Part shown: piece by piece, positions 32,851 through 44,904 of the stretch
How the letters are laid out: every line of letters starts with the position of its first letter
How positions within the stretch are numbered: position 1 is the stretch's first letter
Origin: Adenophora triphylla var. japonica
Taxonomy: Eukaryota > Streptophyta > Magnoliopsida > Asterales > Campanulaceae
Direction: 5' to 3'
Assembly: GCA_022495995.1 (NCBI GenBank)
Contig: JAFEMH010000525.1
Location: 248,001 to 312,000 of the forward strand
Length of the DNA stretch: 64,000 nucleotides
Notes under the pieces: model-generated
The model's input: only the letters and a program-made list of their open reading frames with translations
Told to the model about the DNA's origin: nothing
Databases searched by the model: none
Program-made: the position numbers and the translations under genes

Positions 32851-34270
32851 TTAGGCAAAGTATCGGCGAAGCTTGCTTCTGTCGACTAGGTTCAGGAAGG
32901 GATTCCTGTCCAGATCTGTTAATTTAATGGCACCTTTGGAGAAGATTTTCTGGACCACGAACGGGCCGATCCACGTTGGTTCCCATTTTCCAAGTGGATT
33001 GATTCGGGTGTGAGGCTTTTCCTTGAGCACCAGATCGCCTTCCCTGATATCTAAGGATTTAACTTTCTTGTCGAAAGCACTAGCCATTCGGCTTTGGTAG
33101 GCTCGAATGTGTTTCATGGCCTTTAGTCGGCGTTCGTCTAGTATAGCCAATTCTTCGTGCCGGCTTCAGAGCCATTCCACTTTCTTAACTTCATTTTCCA
33201 ATAACACTCGGAGTGATGGAATTTCCAACTTTATGGGCAATACTGCTTCCATTCCATAGGTCAGGACGAATGGGGTTTCTCCCGTGGCAGTCCTGACTGA
33301 TGTTCGGTAGCCCCAAAGTGCTAGATGCATCTTCTCGAGCCAATCTCATCCTCGTACTGTCATTTTTCTGATGATCCTTTCGAGGGTTTTGTTTGCTGCT
33401 TCTACGACACCGTTAGTTTGTGGCCTGTAAGGAGAGGACATATGGCGCGTGATCTTGAATTCGCCAGCAACCTGTCGCAGTCTCCCTCGAAGTGAGATCC
33501 GTTGTCTAATATTACTTCATTGGGATGCCGTATCGACATTTGATGTTTTCTTTGAAGAACTGGGCCACCTTCTTTGAAGTCAACACCTTATCGGACTTGG
33601 CTTCGACCAATTTTGTGAAGTAGTCGATGGCTACCAAGATGAACTCGTGGCCGTTGCTGCCGAGCAGAGTGATCTTCCCAATGATGTCAATTCCCCAAGT
33701 GGCGAAAGTACAGGGAGAGGTCATGCAACAGAGATCATGAGGAGGAAGGTAGTTAAGGTTGGAGAATCGCTGTCACTTTTTGCAGCTTCTAACAAAGTGG
33801 ATGCGTGCAGCCCGCCTTCCATGGATATCCGCAAGATAGACCATTCGATGATTGATCCGCATCGTGGCTCTAGCATTCATGTGGGGACCGCATGCCCTAT
33901 TGTGGACTTCATTCATGAGCTCGATCGCCTTTTCATTGTTGTTGCACCGGAGGAGCGGTCCTTGGTAGCGCTTCTTGTATAGCATATCCCCCAGGATGAT
34001 AAAATGAGAGGCATGGACCTTTAGGGCCACAATGCTCTTGGATTTGATTCCTTCTTTGTATTTTCCTTCATCATTTATGATAGCGGTTTCTCCACTTTTG
34101 AGGTACTCATAGATTTGGTTGTACCACGGTTCATTGATTGGCTCGTGTTCTCGCCTCGATTTTACAGCAAAAGAGGCGTGAATTTCCCTCCATCCTACTT
34201 TGAATGGCTTTACCGACATCCTTTCGGGGATCTCTACGAGTAAAGCCAAGGTGGCTAGGGGATCTCGCAA
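32851..34270 (-). pseudogene. Integrase, element C
   Basis: Integrase of the gypsy polyprotein. Zinc-binding region in the frame 34270-33773 (Y-K-K-R-Y-Q-G-P-L-L-R-C then H-N-R-A-C-G-P-H-M-N-A-R). The core is in 33724-33512: F-A-T-W-G-I-D-I-I-G-K-I, with the first catalytic Asp, then V-A-I-D-Y-F-T-K. The second Asp block is just below 33512 in another frame. The C-terminal domain is in 33150-32851, an intact 99-codon frame ending L-R-R-Y-F-A-stop. Only a few frameshifts are present, fewer than in A or B. Confidence 0.88.
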
Positions 34271-34289
34271 AACCGATTCCGATCTCTTG

Positions 34290-34770
34290 GAAAGTAGTGA
34301 AAGGTGACCTTCTTTAAATTGCGTGATAAGGTCTTCTATGCACGCATGGTTTTTTTAGGGCAAACCCGGGTCTATCGTTTTCCACTTGTTGGAATATTTT
34401 TTGATTCTTCAAGGATGAGTCCTTGTAGACCTCTAACTCTTGGAAATTCCTTTCGAGGGCGGCCTCTAAACCGCCAGCGCATGCTTCATATTCGGCGGCA
34501 TTGTTGGTAACCTCAAAGTTTAGCTTTATGGCGATTGGGCTGTGCTTGTCCTTTGGGTCGACCAAAAGTATTCCAATGCCATTTCCTCTTTTGTTGGCCG
34601 CTCCGTCGAAGAAAAGCTGTCATCGATTATTGCCTTCGAGTGTGTAGATTCCTTCATCCAAAAGTTGTGGTTCGGGACCTTTGGCTTCGTCGCTGGGAAG
34701 TCGGCCAACTGCTCACCATTCCTCGTCCCTTGATCGCCTTCTGGGTTACGTACTTGATGTTGAACTCGTC
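34290..34770 (-). pseudogene. Second (archaeal-type) RNase H, element C
   Basis: Opens around 34690 with Q-L-A-D-F-P-A-T. A frame 34565-34314 follows with V-D-P-K-D-K-H, I-A-I-K-L-N-F-E-V-T-N-N-A-A-E-Y-E-A-C and E-L-E-V-Y-K-D-S. The N-N-A-A-E-Y-E-A block carries the conserved catalytic Glu region of this RNase H type. Homologues in A, B and D support the call. Confidence 0.75.
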
Positions 34771-35558
34771 AGAATAAAGACCATTTGGCTAGTCTCATTG
34801 ACAGTGAGGGTTTGTCGAAGAGATATTTGACCGGGTACATCTTGGAGACTAGGTGCACTGTGTGCGATTGCATGTCGTGTCGAAACATTCTGACCACCCA
34901 CACTAGAGCTGCGCAGGTCTTCTCTAGGGCTGAGTAGTTGAGCTTGCTACCTTGGATGTTTCAACTCACGAAGTAGATGGCGTTCTCGATTTTTGACTCT
35001 TTCTTTTCTTGGTCTGGCATGGCTCCAAATGCGTTCTCGGTCACAGTCAGATATAGTAAGAGTGGCTTTTCTTCGTGGTGAGGACAAAGGAACGGAGGAC
35101 TCACAAGGTATGCATTTATTTTCTCAAAGGCGTCTTAACATTCCGGATTCCATTCAATGTCCGCATTTTTTTTCATTAGCCGAAAGATTGGCTCGAACAT
35201 GGAAGTCAGGTGATTCACGAAGCGGCTGATGTATTGCTGGCGGCCCATGAAGCTTTTTACTTTCGTTTGGGTTTGCGGTGGTCTCATTTTGATTATGGCT
35301 TTGATCTTTTGGGGATCAGCCTCGATGCCTCATTCTGTAACCATGTATCCCAAGACTTTGCCTCGGATTACTCTGAATGTGCATTTGGCAGGATTCAACC
35401 TCATTGAATGCTTCCAAAGAAAATTTAAGAACTTCCTCATGTCGATGAGGTGTTGTCCATCTGATCCTTTTGAGTGAATGATCATGTCATCGACGTACAC
35501 CTCAATCTCTTTGTGGATCATGTTGTGGAATGTGATGTCGCTGCCCGTTGGTAGGTAG
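34771..35558 (-). pseudogene. RT C-terminus and first RNase H, element C
   Basis: Resumes RT after copia-2. The frame 35521-35330 starts M-I-H-K-E-I-E-V with catalytic Y-V-D-D at 35486-35497 and ends L-G-Y-M-V-T-E. RNase H follows: G-R-Q-Q-Y-I-S-R-F-V-N-H-L around 35240-35205, an N-A-I-Y-F-V block near 34985, and D-K-P-S-L-S-M-R-L-A-K-W at about 34810-34775. The TSD GGTAG of copia-2 lies exactly at the break. Confidence 0.82.
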
Positions 35559-37103
35559 TGTTGGGTTTTGGGGTTACAATGGAGGTCTTCAAATGTTTGA
35601 ACCGTTGATGAAACTTAGATCTTCTTCTTCCTTGTTCTACCTTGGTGATGAATCAACAATGGAGGTCTTCAAGCTTTAGGAGATAAATTAACCTCCCTCT
35701 AATGGTGATCCACACGCAAACGAACCAAGAACACTTCTTGTTGGATTGCTAGATGATCCTTCCGATTATTGAAACACCTTTCAATAATCAATGGCTAATA
35801 GTATGTTATTTACTTGGAATGATTTTGATCTTTGATTCATAATCTAGATCAAAACTTAGAGTTTCATAAACCCTAGGCTTAGAGATGTTTTTGGCTGCAC
35901 AATGATTTATATTTATATCAAATATAAATCCCTAACTCTTAGGGAGAAACCAAGTCCAAACCAAAAACCTTTCCAAACAAGGAGACAGCGTATGGACTGA
36001 ATTTTGGTCGCTGGCACGAGTTGTACCCAAGAGAATGAGTCGTGCCCATGCCTAAATCAAGTCGTACCACGATTAGTGACCAAAAATACAGTCGTACGGA
36101 TTTTTGTCACGAGTCGTTCTTTCTGTCACGAGTCGTGATCACGAGTCTTGCCCGTGGTCACGAGTCGTACTAGGCAAAGTGTGTCGCGCGATGTCTCATG
36201 CCAATTGAAGAAGATGTCGCGCCACAGACCATGCCAGAATTCCAATTCCCAATTTTCAGACAGAATCAAATTCGCTCTTTGTGTGTGACCCAAATAGGAA
36301 TTATATTTTTGTTGGTAGTGAGTCGAAACATCGACCTCACAAGATATAAGTGGTTTCTAGACAACTATTATATCCACCCAATTAATATAACATCAAAGCT
36401 TGATTTTCCCAATTGATCAAATGTCACAATCCCTTTGTCCACGATGTCCAATTGAACATGAGTCATAGTCCATGTTAAGTCATACCGTTCAATGCTTTCT
36501 CGATTCTGAATATGCTGATAATCCAAATGCATTTGATCACTATCAAATCTCTTGAGTATGGCCATACATTTCATCAACACTATTCATCGAGGGGCCCAAG
36601 AAAACATCTCTCTCACACAGAGAGGGACAAATCCCATCTTGACTTATCATTCTTCCCTACATGAATCCAATCATTCCAACAAAGCCCTTATTGCTATCCT
36701 ATTAAAGATAGTGTTAGACTACATCAAATACGACGTTCATCATGTGGAAGACGATGATAATCTCAGGTACAAAGGATTCAATGACACTACTATCATGAGA
36801 TTTAATCATGACACATATGACTATTGACCTTGTCATAAATCTCATCGGTAGGTCATGTCCAATACTTGTTCTCTAGCAAGTATCCATAAGTGTAATATGA
36901 ATCACATGCATATAATCATCTCCATGATTATCCATTACCAACTTATACTAGCTATTCTCAATAACTAGGGAGACATTTCAATATAATAAACATGTAAACA
37001 TATAATGAACCAAATAAACTTTCTCTAAAATAAATGATAAAGATGATTACATAACGGCATTGATTAGTCATAATTATCAACGGCCTAGGGCATAACACCA
37101 ACA
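35559..37103 (-). repeat. Copia-2 3' LTR
   Basis: 1545 bases. Compared with the partner it lacks about 155 bases just inside its + strand start. It retains about 190 bases (about 36785-36975) that the partner has lost. It contains a cluster of CACGAGTCGT-type words at 36010-36170. Confidence 0.93.
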
Positions 37104-37120
37104 ATCTCCCACTTATACTA
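37104..37120 (-). other. Polypurine tract of copia-2
   Basis: Minus strand reads TATAAGTGGGAGAT immediately before the 3' LTR TGTTGG. Confidence 0.75.
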
Positions 37121-37660
37121 GGCCCAATCTCCTAGGTATCATATACCCATGTATCTAACATGACCATCATGCTTCTGCTTGTGTGAGGGTCTTTGTAAGT
37201 GGATCCCCAATGTTATCATCGGTTGATACTTTGCATATCTTAACGTCTTCTCATTCTTATGAATTCTCGAAAAATGTCTAAGTATGTGTTTGGATTGTCG
37301 ATGTGACCTTGGTTCCATTGCTTGCACAAATGGCACCACAAATTTTCACAACAAAGTTCCACCGATTAGTGATACTTGGAACATTTCCAAAATACTAAAT
37401 GAACTTTTGATCCAAACTGCCTCTTTTAGCTGCATCAGATGTCGCTAAATTCGGCCTTAGTTGTAGAATCGACTACGATATTCTGCTTGGAACTCTTCCA
37501 ACAAAATCGCACCTCCAAATGCATAAACACAAATCCTAATCGCGATTTTAAATTAACTTTGTCACTTGGAGGGCTAGCATCTGTTTAACCCTTACAACAA
37601 GATTAACTTCCAACCTTTAAAATACCAAGAACGTATCCTTAGCTCTTCTTAAGTACTTAA
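37121..37660 (-). pseudogene. Copia-2 RNase H
   Basis: Decayed RNase H. The frame 37339-37139 contains P-R-S-H-R-Q-S-K-H-I-L-R-H-F near its N-terminal part, the normal C-terminal block of copia RNase H. Upstream text (about 37500-37340) reads in other frames with a P-S-I-T-N block. The catalytic residues cannot be checked through the frameshifts. Confidence 0.75.
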
Positions 37661-38560
37661 GGATCGTCTTAACTGCCATCTAATGGTTCTCAACAGGATC
37701 ATATTGGTATCGACTCGTCATGCTTAGAGCATACGAGACGTCGGGTCTAGTACAAATCATGGCAAACATGACAGATCCAAATGCCGGAGCATATGGAACA
37801 TCATTCATTCTCTTTTGCTCACCAGTTGTCATAAGACAATGAGTATTGCTAAGAGTAACACCATGACCCATTTACAAGTTACTTTTCATGCATACACAAG
37901 GTTCATCTTCGTACTTGATGAAGTCAAACTTTTTGACTGATTCATCAAAATTAAGAATCCAACTCCTCGAAGCTTGCTTCAACCCATCTTATGGATCTTT
38001 GCAACATGCATACTTTATTAGAATTTCTTGGATTGACAAAACTTTGGGTTGTGTACTATACACATCCTTAAGAATCTTTCCATTTTAAGAAAGCCTTTTG
38101 ACATCTATTTGTCATATCACATAGTCACATTATGTGGTTACGGCAATTGAACTTCTAATAGAATTCGGCATTGTAATCGGCAAAAGGTTTCAACATAGTC
38201 AATACTATGAATATGCCTAAATCCCTATGCTACAAGCCTTAGCCATGAAAGTATACACCTTCCCATCCATGTCGGTCTTGAAGACCTACTTGCACCCTTT
38301 AGTTTTTACACCTTCAGGTAGCTCAATCAAGTTCCAAACTTGATCATCAGACATGGATTGCAATTCGGACTCCATGGTTCCTAACCATTTATCCGAATTA
38401 GGAGTGGACATTGCCTCAAGATAGGAAGTAGAATCGTCATTCTCAATGACTTCCACTTTATTACTTTTTGATATGAAAAATCAATATTTCTCGAGTTCGG
38501 ATCGTAACCTATCCGATCTACGAAGGAAATTGTGCAACTTGAACCGGTTCCACAACTCTT
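37661..38560 (-). pseudogene. Copia-2 reverse transcriptase, active-site segment deleted
   Basis: RT C-terminal block P-Y-A-P-A-F-G-S-V-M-F-A-M-I-C-T-R-P-D-V-S-Y-A-L is intact in the frame 37871-37680. Immediately upstream, at about 37880-37920, the sequence jumps to a block (Y-E-D-E-P-C-V) that normally precedes the Y-V-D-D motif. The roughly 80-90 residues with the catalytic aspartates are absent. N-terminal RT blocks lie at about 38050-38300 in broken frames. This copy cannot encode active RT. Confidence 0.75.
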
Positions 38561-39760
38561 GGTGAACTTGGTTCCGTCTCTACTCCTGGTTCCATGTCAT
38601 TTTCAGGTTCTTGAACTTCTTCAAGATTAATTTTACTCTCACTAGATCCTTTATTGAGAAACTATTTCTCAAGAAACGAACCATATAGAGCAACAATCAT
38701 TTTGTTATCTTTGCGGTTGTAAGATTAATATCTGAAAATAACCTTGTCAGATTTGGCGATAACTTATCAGAGACAAGTCTCTTCATATAAGCTTTGCAAT
38801 CCCAAATCTTCATGAATGACAAACTAGGTTTTCTTCCATGCCACATCTCATGTGGGGCCTTAGGAACCGATTTAGTGCTGGACTCAATTCAGTGTAACCG
38901 CATTATTTCTAATGCATATCCTCAAAAGGAAATAGGAAGGTCAACTTGACACATCATCGAATGAACCATGTCCCACATGATTCAATTCCTCCTCTCAGAT
39001 ACACCATACAATGTGGTGTTCCCGATGGAGTCAACTCTGAAACGATTTCATAGTTTTGAGATGATTGTCAAACTCTTGACTCAAATATTCACCACCTCGA
39101 TCTAATCAAAGTACTTTAATAGTTTTGCCATGTTGTTTTGTACAACATCTTGAAATGTTCAAAACATCTCAAACGATTCACCTTTGGACTTCATCGATAG
39201 ACATAGCCATATCTAGATAAGCCACCGGTGAATGTGATGAAATACCAAAATCTTCCCCTAGCAATGCTACTTAATAGTCCACATACATCTCATGTACTAG
39301 GATCAAATAAGTCACTAGCCCTCCTACTACACTTAGTGTAGAGTGGTTTGGTCAATAATCCCAATAAACAAGATCCACATTCCTCAAATGATTCATAATC
39401 ATATGAGTCTAAAAGTCCATGTCAATGGAGTTTAGATATATGTTTCTTATTTATCTGACCAAACCAGCAATGCCATATGAAGGTGTTGTTCATATTATTC
39501 GGTTTAGATTTCTCATTTATATTATAGATATCTTCAATATTATTTTGTTTCTTAACATCAAGGATATGAAAACCATTCAATGACATATGCAATACAATAA
39601 GGCATATCATTAAATAAATATAAAACTTCTTATTCTCAATAAGAAAATTATATCCTTCATCATCCATATAAGAAACAAAAATAATACTCCTACTCAAATC
39701 CGGAACGTAGTAACACTTGTTCAAAACAAGTACTAGTCCACTAGGTAAAAGTGACTTCAT
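38561..39760 (-). pseudogene. Copia-2 integrase and pre-integrase region
   Basis: The frame 39760-39422 holds the end of the protease region and pre-integrase (Y-Y-V-P-D-L-S-R-S-I-I then F-I-W-H-C-W-F-G-Q-I-N). In copia elements the last block is the W-H-x-R-L-G-H zinc region, here mutated. The core (39420-38800) is recognisable only as scattered blocks, for example M-W-H-G-R-K-P-S at about 38855-38830. It is heavily decayed. Confidence 0.65.
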
Positions 39761-39772
39761 AAGTCCCTACGG

Positions 39773-39960
39773 CTAATGCAGCAACTTTTGCTCCATTCCC
39801 ACGCATAGGTTTAATTCACCTTCTTTGAGTAGCTTTCTATTCTTTATTCCTTGCACATTTAAACAAATGTGGGATCCATATCCGGTATCATATACCCAAG
39901 AACAAGAAGTCGAAAGGAAAATATTTATCATATAGATACTTGAAGTAGTAGCAATCATAT
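39773..39960 (-). pseudogene. Copia-2 aspartic protease
   Basis: Active-site block W-V-Y-D-T-G-Y-G-S-H-I-C, with the catalytic D-T-G at 39881-39889. It matches the copia protease pattern of W-x-x-D-[ST]-G-x-x-x-H. The residue after the glycine departs from the usual cysteine-type position. Confidence 0.8.
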
Positions 39961-40560
39961 TGCCCTTCTTCACCTTTTGGGCCTTCCTTTTAAGCCTTAC
40001 AACTTTGCTTCCAATGACCAATCTCATTGCAATGGTAGCAATCTGTATCCTTTTGAAACACTTTGTGTTTAGCCTCTTCGGCTTTGGCAACTTTTTCCCA
40101 AGGTTTAGCAACATTTGCCTTACCTACTTTGTGTTTCCTTTTAAACCCCTTTCTTGTGTTAACCATTAACACAACAAACCTCTCTTGCCTAGCTTGCACT
40201 TGGAACATTTTCTTTGTGCGTTGTGGTAGAACAAAAGTAACTTCCATGTGTTCAAGGTCCTTCATAAGAGCATTTAAACATGGTGGCAAGAATAAAGCAA
40301 GCAATATCATTAGAATCATCAACATGTTTCTAATGTTGCTCCTTATTTGCCCTTTGCAACATTTGCAGTGGGTTTAGTAGGAATGGATTCGTCAAGAACG
40401 TACAATTTTGCCTAAGAACAATTCTTAAGCTTCTGATCCAATCAGAATTGTCTGTATCGTTCTTTTCGAACTTGTCCTTCTTAAGGACGAATCGTAATTT
40501 ATGGTGTAATGCTATTTCTACAACAAAATATGCAAACCATATGAACACATATCAATATCA
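39961..40560 (-). pseudogene. Copia-2 gag C-terminal half with zinc knuckle
   Basis: Nucleocapsid knuckle C-Y-H-C-N-E-I-G-H-W-K-Q-S-C at 39999-40040, a perfect C-x2-C-x4-H-x4-C. It is preceded by a lysine-rich stretch in the frame 40325-39990. Further capsid-type text lies at 40548-40330. The N-terminal half of gag is not recognisable. Confidence 0.82.
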
Positions 40561-41504
40561 GCACATTTATCATCTAAGAGCAAATAATGTATTTTACAAA
40601 TACTCCCACTAAATTATACGCCTTCAAATACAAGCATGTATCATATAATTATAGTGGGCTAAGATCCATATTTCACTTGATTTTGGTTTAACTGAGTCAA
40701 TGCCTGAAATCAAGCTATTTAGGTAGAAACATCAATCATATCTCTATATGACTCTTAGATCTTTTATGAGATTTCCTTAGACATCATATGTCAAAAACAT
40801 ATTTTAAATCTCATCTATGCCTTGGGTCAAATCTCATTTGAAAGCACCAATTAAGTCAAAACCTTTTTCAAACGTATGAGACATGGAACGATGCACCTAA
40901 CTTAGTCAAAACTACATCAACCATTATCTCATCTTGATCATAAATTAAGATATAAGATGCACCCAACTGAGTCGAAACTACATTAAATACCCTAAAATTT
41001 CACAAGTGTTCTAATCAAGGAATGGCAAAAAGACTTAAATATTAAGAAGGTTTTACACATAACAAACATCGCATGGTTGTATATGAAACTTATGTGTACA
41101 TCATCATGAACATGGTATTTTCAAATAAAATCCTACTTTAGGATCATACAAATAATCATGTAATAAATAACAATTATTAACTACATAATTATTTCATTCT
41201 CAAAATATACGGATTCAAATAATCATGTTTATCATATTAAAATGAACATCAAATCCTAAACAAATAATTTGTTTCAATTTTGAGAATTTACCAGTCTACT
41301 TTAATCACATTAAATAGATCAATATCCCACGTAAAAGACTAATCACATTAACCAATTATTAATCATTATCATGGCATATCATATATACTTGTTTTCCTCA
41401 AAACAACACACATAAAATCATAGATCTATTTCACATATAACATGTAAAGCATTTAATCACATTAAATCTAGCATGCCAATTTTAACCTAATCATGATAAA
41501 ACGT
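40561..41504. other. Copia-2 leader and lost gag N-terminus
   Basis: Very AT-rich with no supportable ORF. It contains two diverged CAACTGAGTCGAAACTAC / CTTAGTCAAAACTACATC-type repeats near 40895-40985. It should hold the untranslated leader and the start of gag, which I cannot make out. Confidence 0.4.
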
Positions 41505-41518
41505 GGCTCACGATACCC
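41505..41518 (-). other. Primer binding site of copia-2 (altered)
   Basis: The minus strand reads GGGTATCGTGAGCC two bases from the LTR. Against the initiator-Met type (TGGTATCAGAGCC) the main change is CAG to CGTG, the same position as in copia-1. Confidence 0.75.
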
Positions 41519-41520
41519 TT

Positions 41521-43022
41521 TGTTGGGTATTGGGGTTACAAAAGCATAGGAAGACTTAGAAATAACAACAAAACCCTAGCCCTTGAAATCCGTCTGACAT
41601 GAATAGTTAAAATCATGAAATAGAATTTACATACCTTAATGCGATTATGTTGATCTTTCAAAAAATGGATATTAGATTCAAATCTTATTTGAATCGATGA
41701 ACAACCTTCGAATGTTTGAACCGTTGATGAAACTTGGATCTTCTTCTTCCTTGTTCTACCTTGGTGATGAATCAACAATGGAGGTCTTCAAGCTTTAGGA
41801 GATAAAGTAACCTCCCTCTAATGGTGATCCACAAGCGAACGAAACAAAAACACTTCTTGTTGGATTGCTAGATGATCCTTTCGATTATTGAAACACCTTT
41901 CAATAATCAATGGCTAATAATATGGAATTACTTGGAATGTTTTTAATCTTTGATTCATAATCTAGATAAAAACTTAGAGTTTCATAAACCCTAGGCTTAG
42001 AGATGTTTTTGGATACACAATGATTTATATTTATATCAAATATAAATCCCTAACTCTTAGGGAGAAACCAAGTCCAAACCAAAAACCTTTCCAAACAAGG
42101 AGACAGCGTACGGACTGAATTTTGGTCACTGGCACAAGTCGTGCCCAAGCCTAAATCAAGTCGTACCACGATTCGTGACCAAAAATAATGTTGTACTGAT
42201 TTTTTTCACGAGACGTTCTTGCTTGTCACGAGTCGTGATCACGAGTCATGCTCTTTGTCACGAGTCGCGCCGAGCAATGTGTGTCGCGCGATGAGACATG
42301 CCAATGGGAGAAGATGTCGCGCCACGAGACCAAGCCGAGAATTCCAATTCCCAATTTTAAGCCATAATCAAATTTGCTCTTTGTGTGTGACCCAAATAGG
42401 AATTATATTTATGTTGGTAGTGAGTCGAAACATTGACCTCACAAGATATAAGTGGTTTCTAGCAAACCATTATATCCACCCAATTAATATAACATCAAAG
42501 TTTGATTTTCCCGATAGATCAAATGTCACAATCCCTTTATCCACGATGTCCAATTAAACATGAGTCATGGTCCATGTCAACTCATACAGTTCAATGCTTT
42601 CTCGATTCCGAATATGTTGATAATCCAAGTGCAGTTCTATATCAAATCTCTTGAGTATGGCTATACATTTTGTCAACACTATTCTTCGAGGGGCCCAAGC
42701 AAACATCTCTCTCACACAGAGAGGGACAAATCCCATCTTGACTTATCATTCTTCCCTACATGAATCCAATCATGCCAACATAGCCCTTATTGCTATCCTA
42801 TTAAAGATATTGTTAGACTACATCAAACACGACGTTTATCATGTGGAAGACGATGATAATCTCAGGTATAAAGGATTCAATAACTTACGATGCTGTTCAT
42901 TATAATAAACATATAAACATATAATGAACCAAAAAAATATTCTCTATAATAAATGATAAATACGATTACATAACGACATTGATTAGTCATAATTATTAAT
43001 GGCCTAGGGCATAACACCAACA
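41521..43022 (-). repeat. Copia-2 5' LTR
   Basis: 1502 bases. It carries the 155-base segment (about 41545-41700) absent from the partner and lacks about 190 bases near 42890-42900. The CACGAGTCGT cluster lies at about 42130-42275. Confidence 0.93.
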
Positions 43023-43560
43023 GGTAGCCCGGCGTTCTTTGTCCCCGAATGCCATTGCGTATGCTTGATGGGTTCCCCATGGGGTGGTGAAGGCGGTTTT
43101 CTCTTGGTCTTCTTTGGCCATCTTGATCTGATTGTAGGAAGCAAAACCGTCCACGAAGGACTTAACCTCGAATTAGGCCGTAGTGTCAACCAACATGTCT
43201 ATGTTTGGCAGCGAAAAGTCATCCTTTGGGCTGGCTTTATTGAGATCTCGGAAATCTAAGCAACATCGCACTTTCCCATTGGCCTTGGTGACTGTGACTA
43301 TTTTGGAAAGCCAAATCAGGTATTCGATCACCCATATGAAGCCGACGCGGAGCATCTTTTCGATTTCTTCTTTGACTTGCAAAGACCATTCTGGATTGAT
43401 CGAGCATAGTTTCTTCTTGACGGGCTTGGCCTCAGGATTTAGGGGAATCCGATGTTCTACTATGGTTGGATCTAGGCCGGGCATGTCTTGGTAGGACAAA
43501 GCGAACACGTCCACGAATTCTTTGAGCAAAGCGATGACCAATGCTTCTCGATGGTGCCAG
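43023..43560 (-). pseudogene. RT N-terminal half, element C
   Basis: The frame 43541-43173 reads through L-L-K-E-F-V-D-V-F-A, P-G-L-D-P-T-I-V-E-H, E-W-S-L-Q-V-K-E-E-I-E-K-M-L-R-V-G-F-I, V-R-C-C-L-D-F-R-D-L-N-K-A-S-P-K-D-D-F and P-N-I-D-M-L-V-D-T-T-A. It is a clean 122-codon Ty3/gypsy RT segment, continued in shifted frames to the copia-2 insertion. This is the most readable RT N-terminus among the four gypsy copies. Confidence 0.9.
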
Positions 43561-44900
43561 TGAAGAAACCTCCGATTTGCGTCTCTTTAGGCTCTTCAGC
43601 ACCCCCCAAATTCACCTTAGTTAAAACCTCCCCGACAGGTTAGGCCCGATTTTCCTCTTGTTTGACAACATGCTTAAAGATTTGCTTAAGGTATTGTTCG
43701 TTTAATGTGTACCAACGTCTTCATCAAGTGAATCATTATTAACTATTTTTGATTTGTTTGTTAATTTATCATTTGTTAAAGATGCAATGAGGGGATACTC
43801 AAAAAGGTCGAATTTTCATTTAGAGCATAGGGGAATACATTGTTGGCTATGAACTCATAATAGTCCGGCGTAAGGCCGTCAGATGACTCGAGAGACTTGA
43901 ATTCAAATACATCAGACACGAAGCTAGACTCTAGGAGATGAGGGGTTAGGCCATGCTTTTCAATCATTTCTTCCTTGCTGGCTGTAGGTCTGGAGAAGGT
44001 GGTGATGGTTTTGGTATCCATTCTTTAACTGATACCATCCCAAAGGGTAGGCTTGCCTTTAATTCGACTTCAAACCAAACTAAAGTGGTATGAGGTACAT
44101 TCATTTGATGGTGTCCCTCCATTGGTGCTACTACCAGATCCCAAGGGCTTTTGGTGATGGAGCTCATGGAGAGCTTCTTCTGGGATGGCAAGGCACTCGC
44201 TTCTTTGGAGTTTATTCTTGTTGACGTTGATTATCTTTAGAGAATCTGCTCCCACGGCTAAGGTCTTTGCTTGGATTATGTTTACGATATCTGAATCATG
44301 GGGGCATGCTATTTTTCCTTCATTAACTAGGCTTTGAAGGATATTGCACCATATCTCTTCTAGGTCGAGCACCGAGACGTTGAATTGGACTACGCTATCA
44401 TAGCCATCTTCATAGGATCCGAGTGTGTCGATATAGAGGTTGACAAATTCCAAGGTATTGGTGATAGGCCATCTTTCTTTTGGAGGATTTCTAACGAAGT
44501 ATGGGTCCATTCCTTGGTCAAGTTCCAACTAAGCGTCCGTCTCTTGGTTCTCTTTAAGCATTCTTCACAGTTGCATTTGTCCGACTCGTCATCTTGGCTC
44601 ATGAATTCTTCAGTCTCTAGCTCATCACGACTCAACGCTTTGACATAGGGATCCCTTTTGAATTGGATCATGACCAGGGCCTCGTCCGCTAAGGGGTACT
44701 CAGTCATATCGGGACCTTCTTCTGTGTCATAGCTTGCTGGCCAGGCGCTCTCCATCGTGCTGCCCCCATGTATCACTTCGAGGTTCCCCTTGATATTGAT
44801 GAACTATATACTGGTGTAGAAGGTCCCAAAATAGCGCGGGTCGTGGATTCTTAGGCTCGGATTACTCGGGTAAAAGGTCTCATTCGGGAGCGGTCGATCC
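43561..44900 (-). pseudogene. Protease-RT linker, element C
   Basis: Long linker in several open frames (44776-44390, 44528-44070, 44021-43776). Acidic and polar text with C-N-C-E-E-C-L near 44590-44570 and the D-G-L-T-P-D-Y-Y-E-F-I-A-N-N-V-F-P block near 43880-43830 shared with A, B and D. There is no known enzymatic domain. It is a useful reference for recognising the linker remnants of the other copies. Confidence 0.6.
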
Positions 44901-44904
44901 TTAG

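Larger units (their letters stand above)
35559..43022 (-). mobile_element. Copia-2: Ty1/copia element with LTRs, coding part decayed
   Basis: A 7.46-kb minus-strand copia element. LTRs 35559-37103 (3') and 41521-43022 (5'), TGTTGGG ... CCAACA ends, perfect TSD GGTAG (35554-35558 and 43023-43027), PBS next to the 5' LTR and PPT next to the 3' LTR. The internal region carries gag with a zinc knuckle, protease, integrase, RT and RNase H in copia order. RT lacks the segment with the catalytic Y-V-D-D. I do not assign a lineage. Confidence 0.92.

Noticed and set aside
36198..36827. Small + strand frames repeated in both copia-2 LTRs (also 42219-42905)
   Set aside because: They lie in LTR sequence, differ by frame breaks between the two copies and match no family; repetition is due to LTR duplication.
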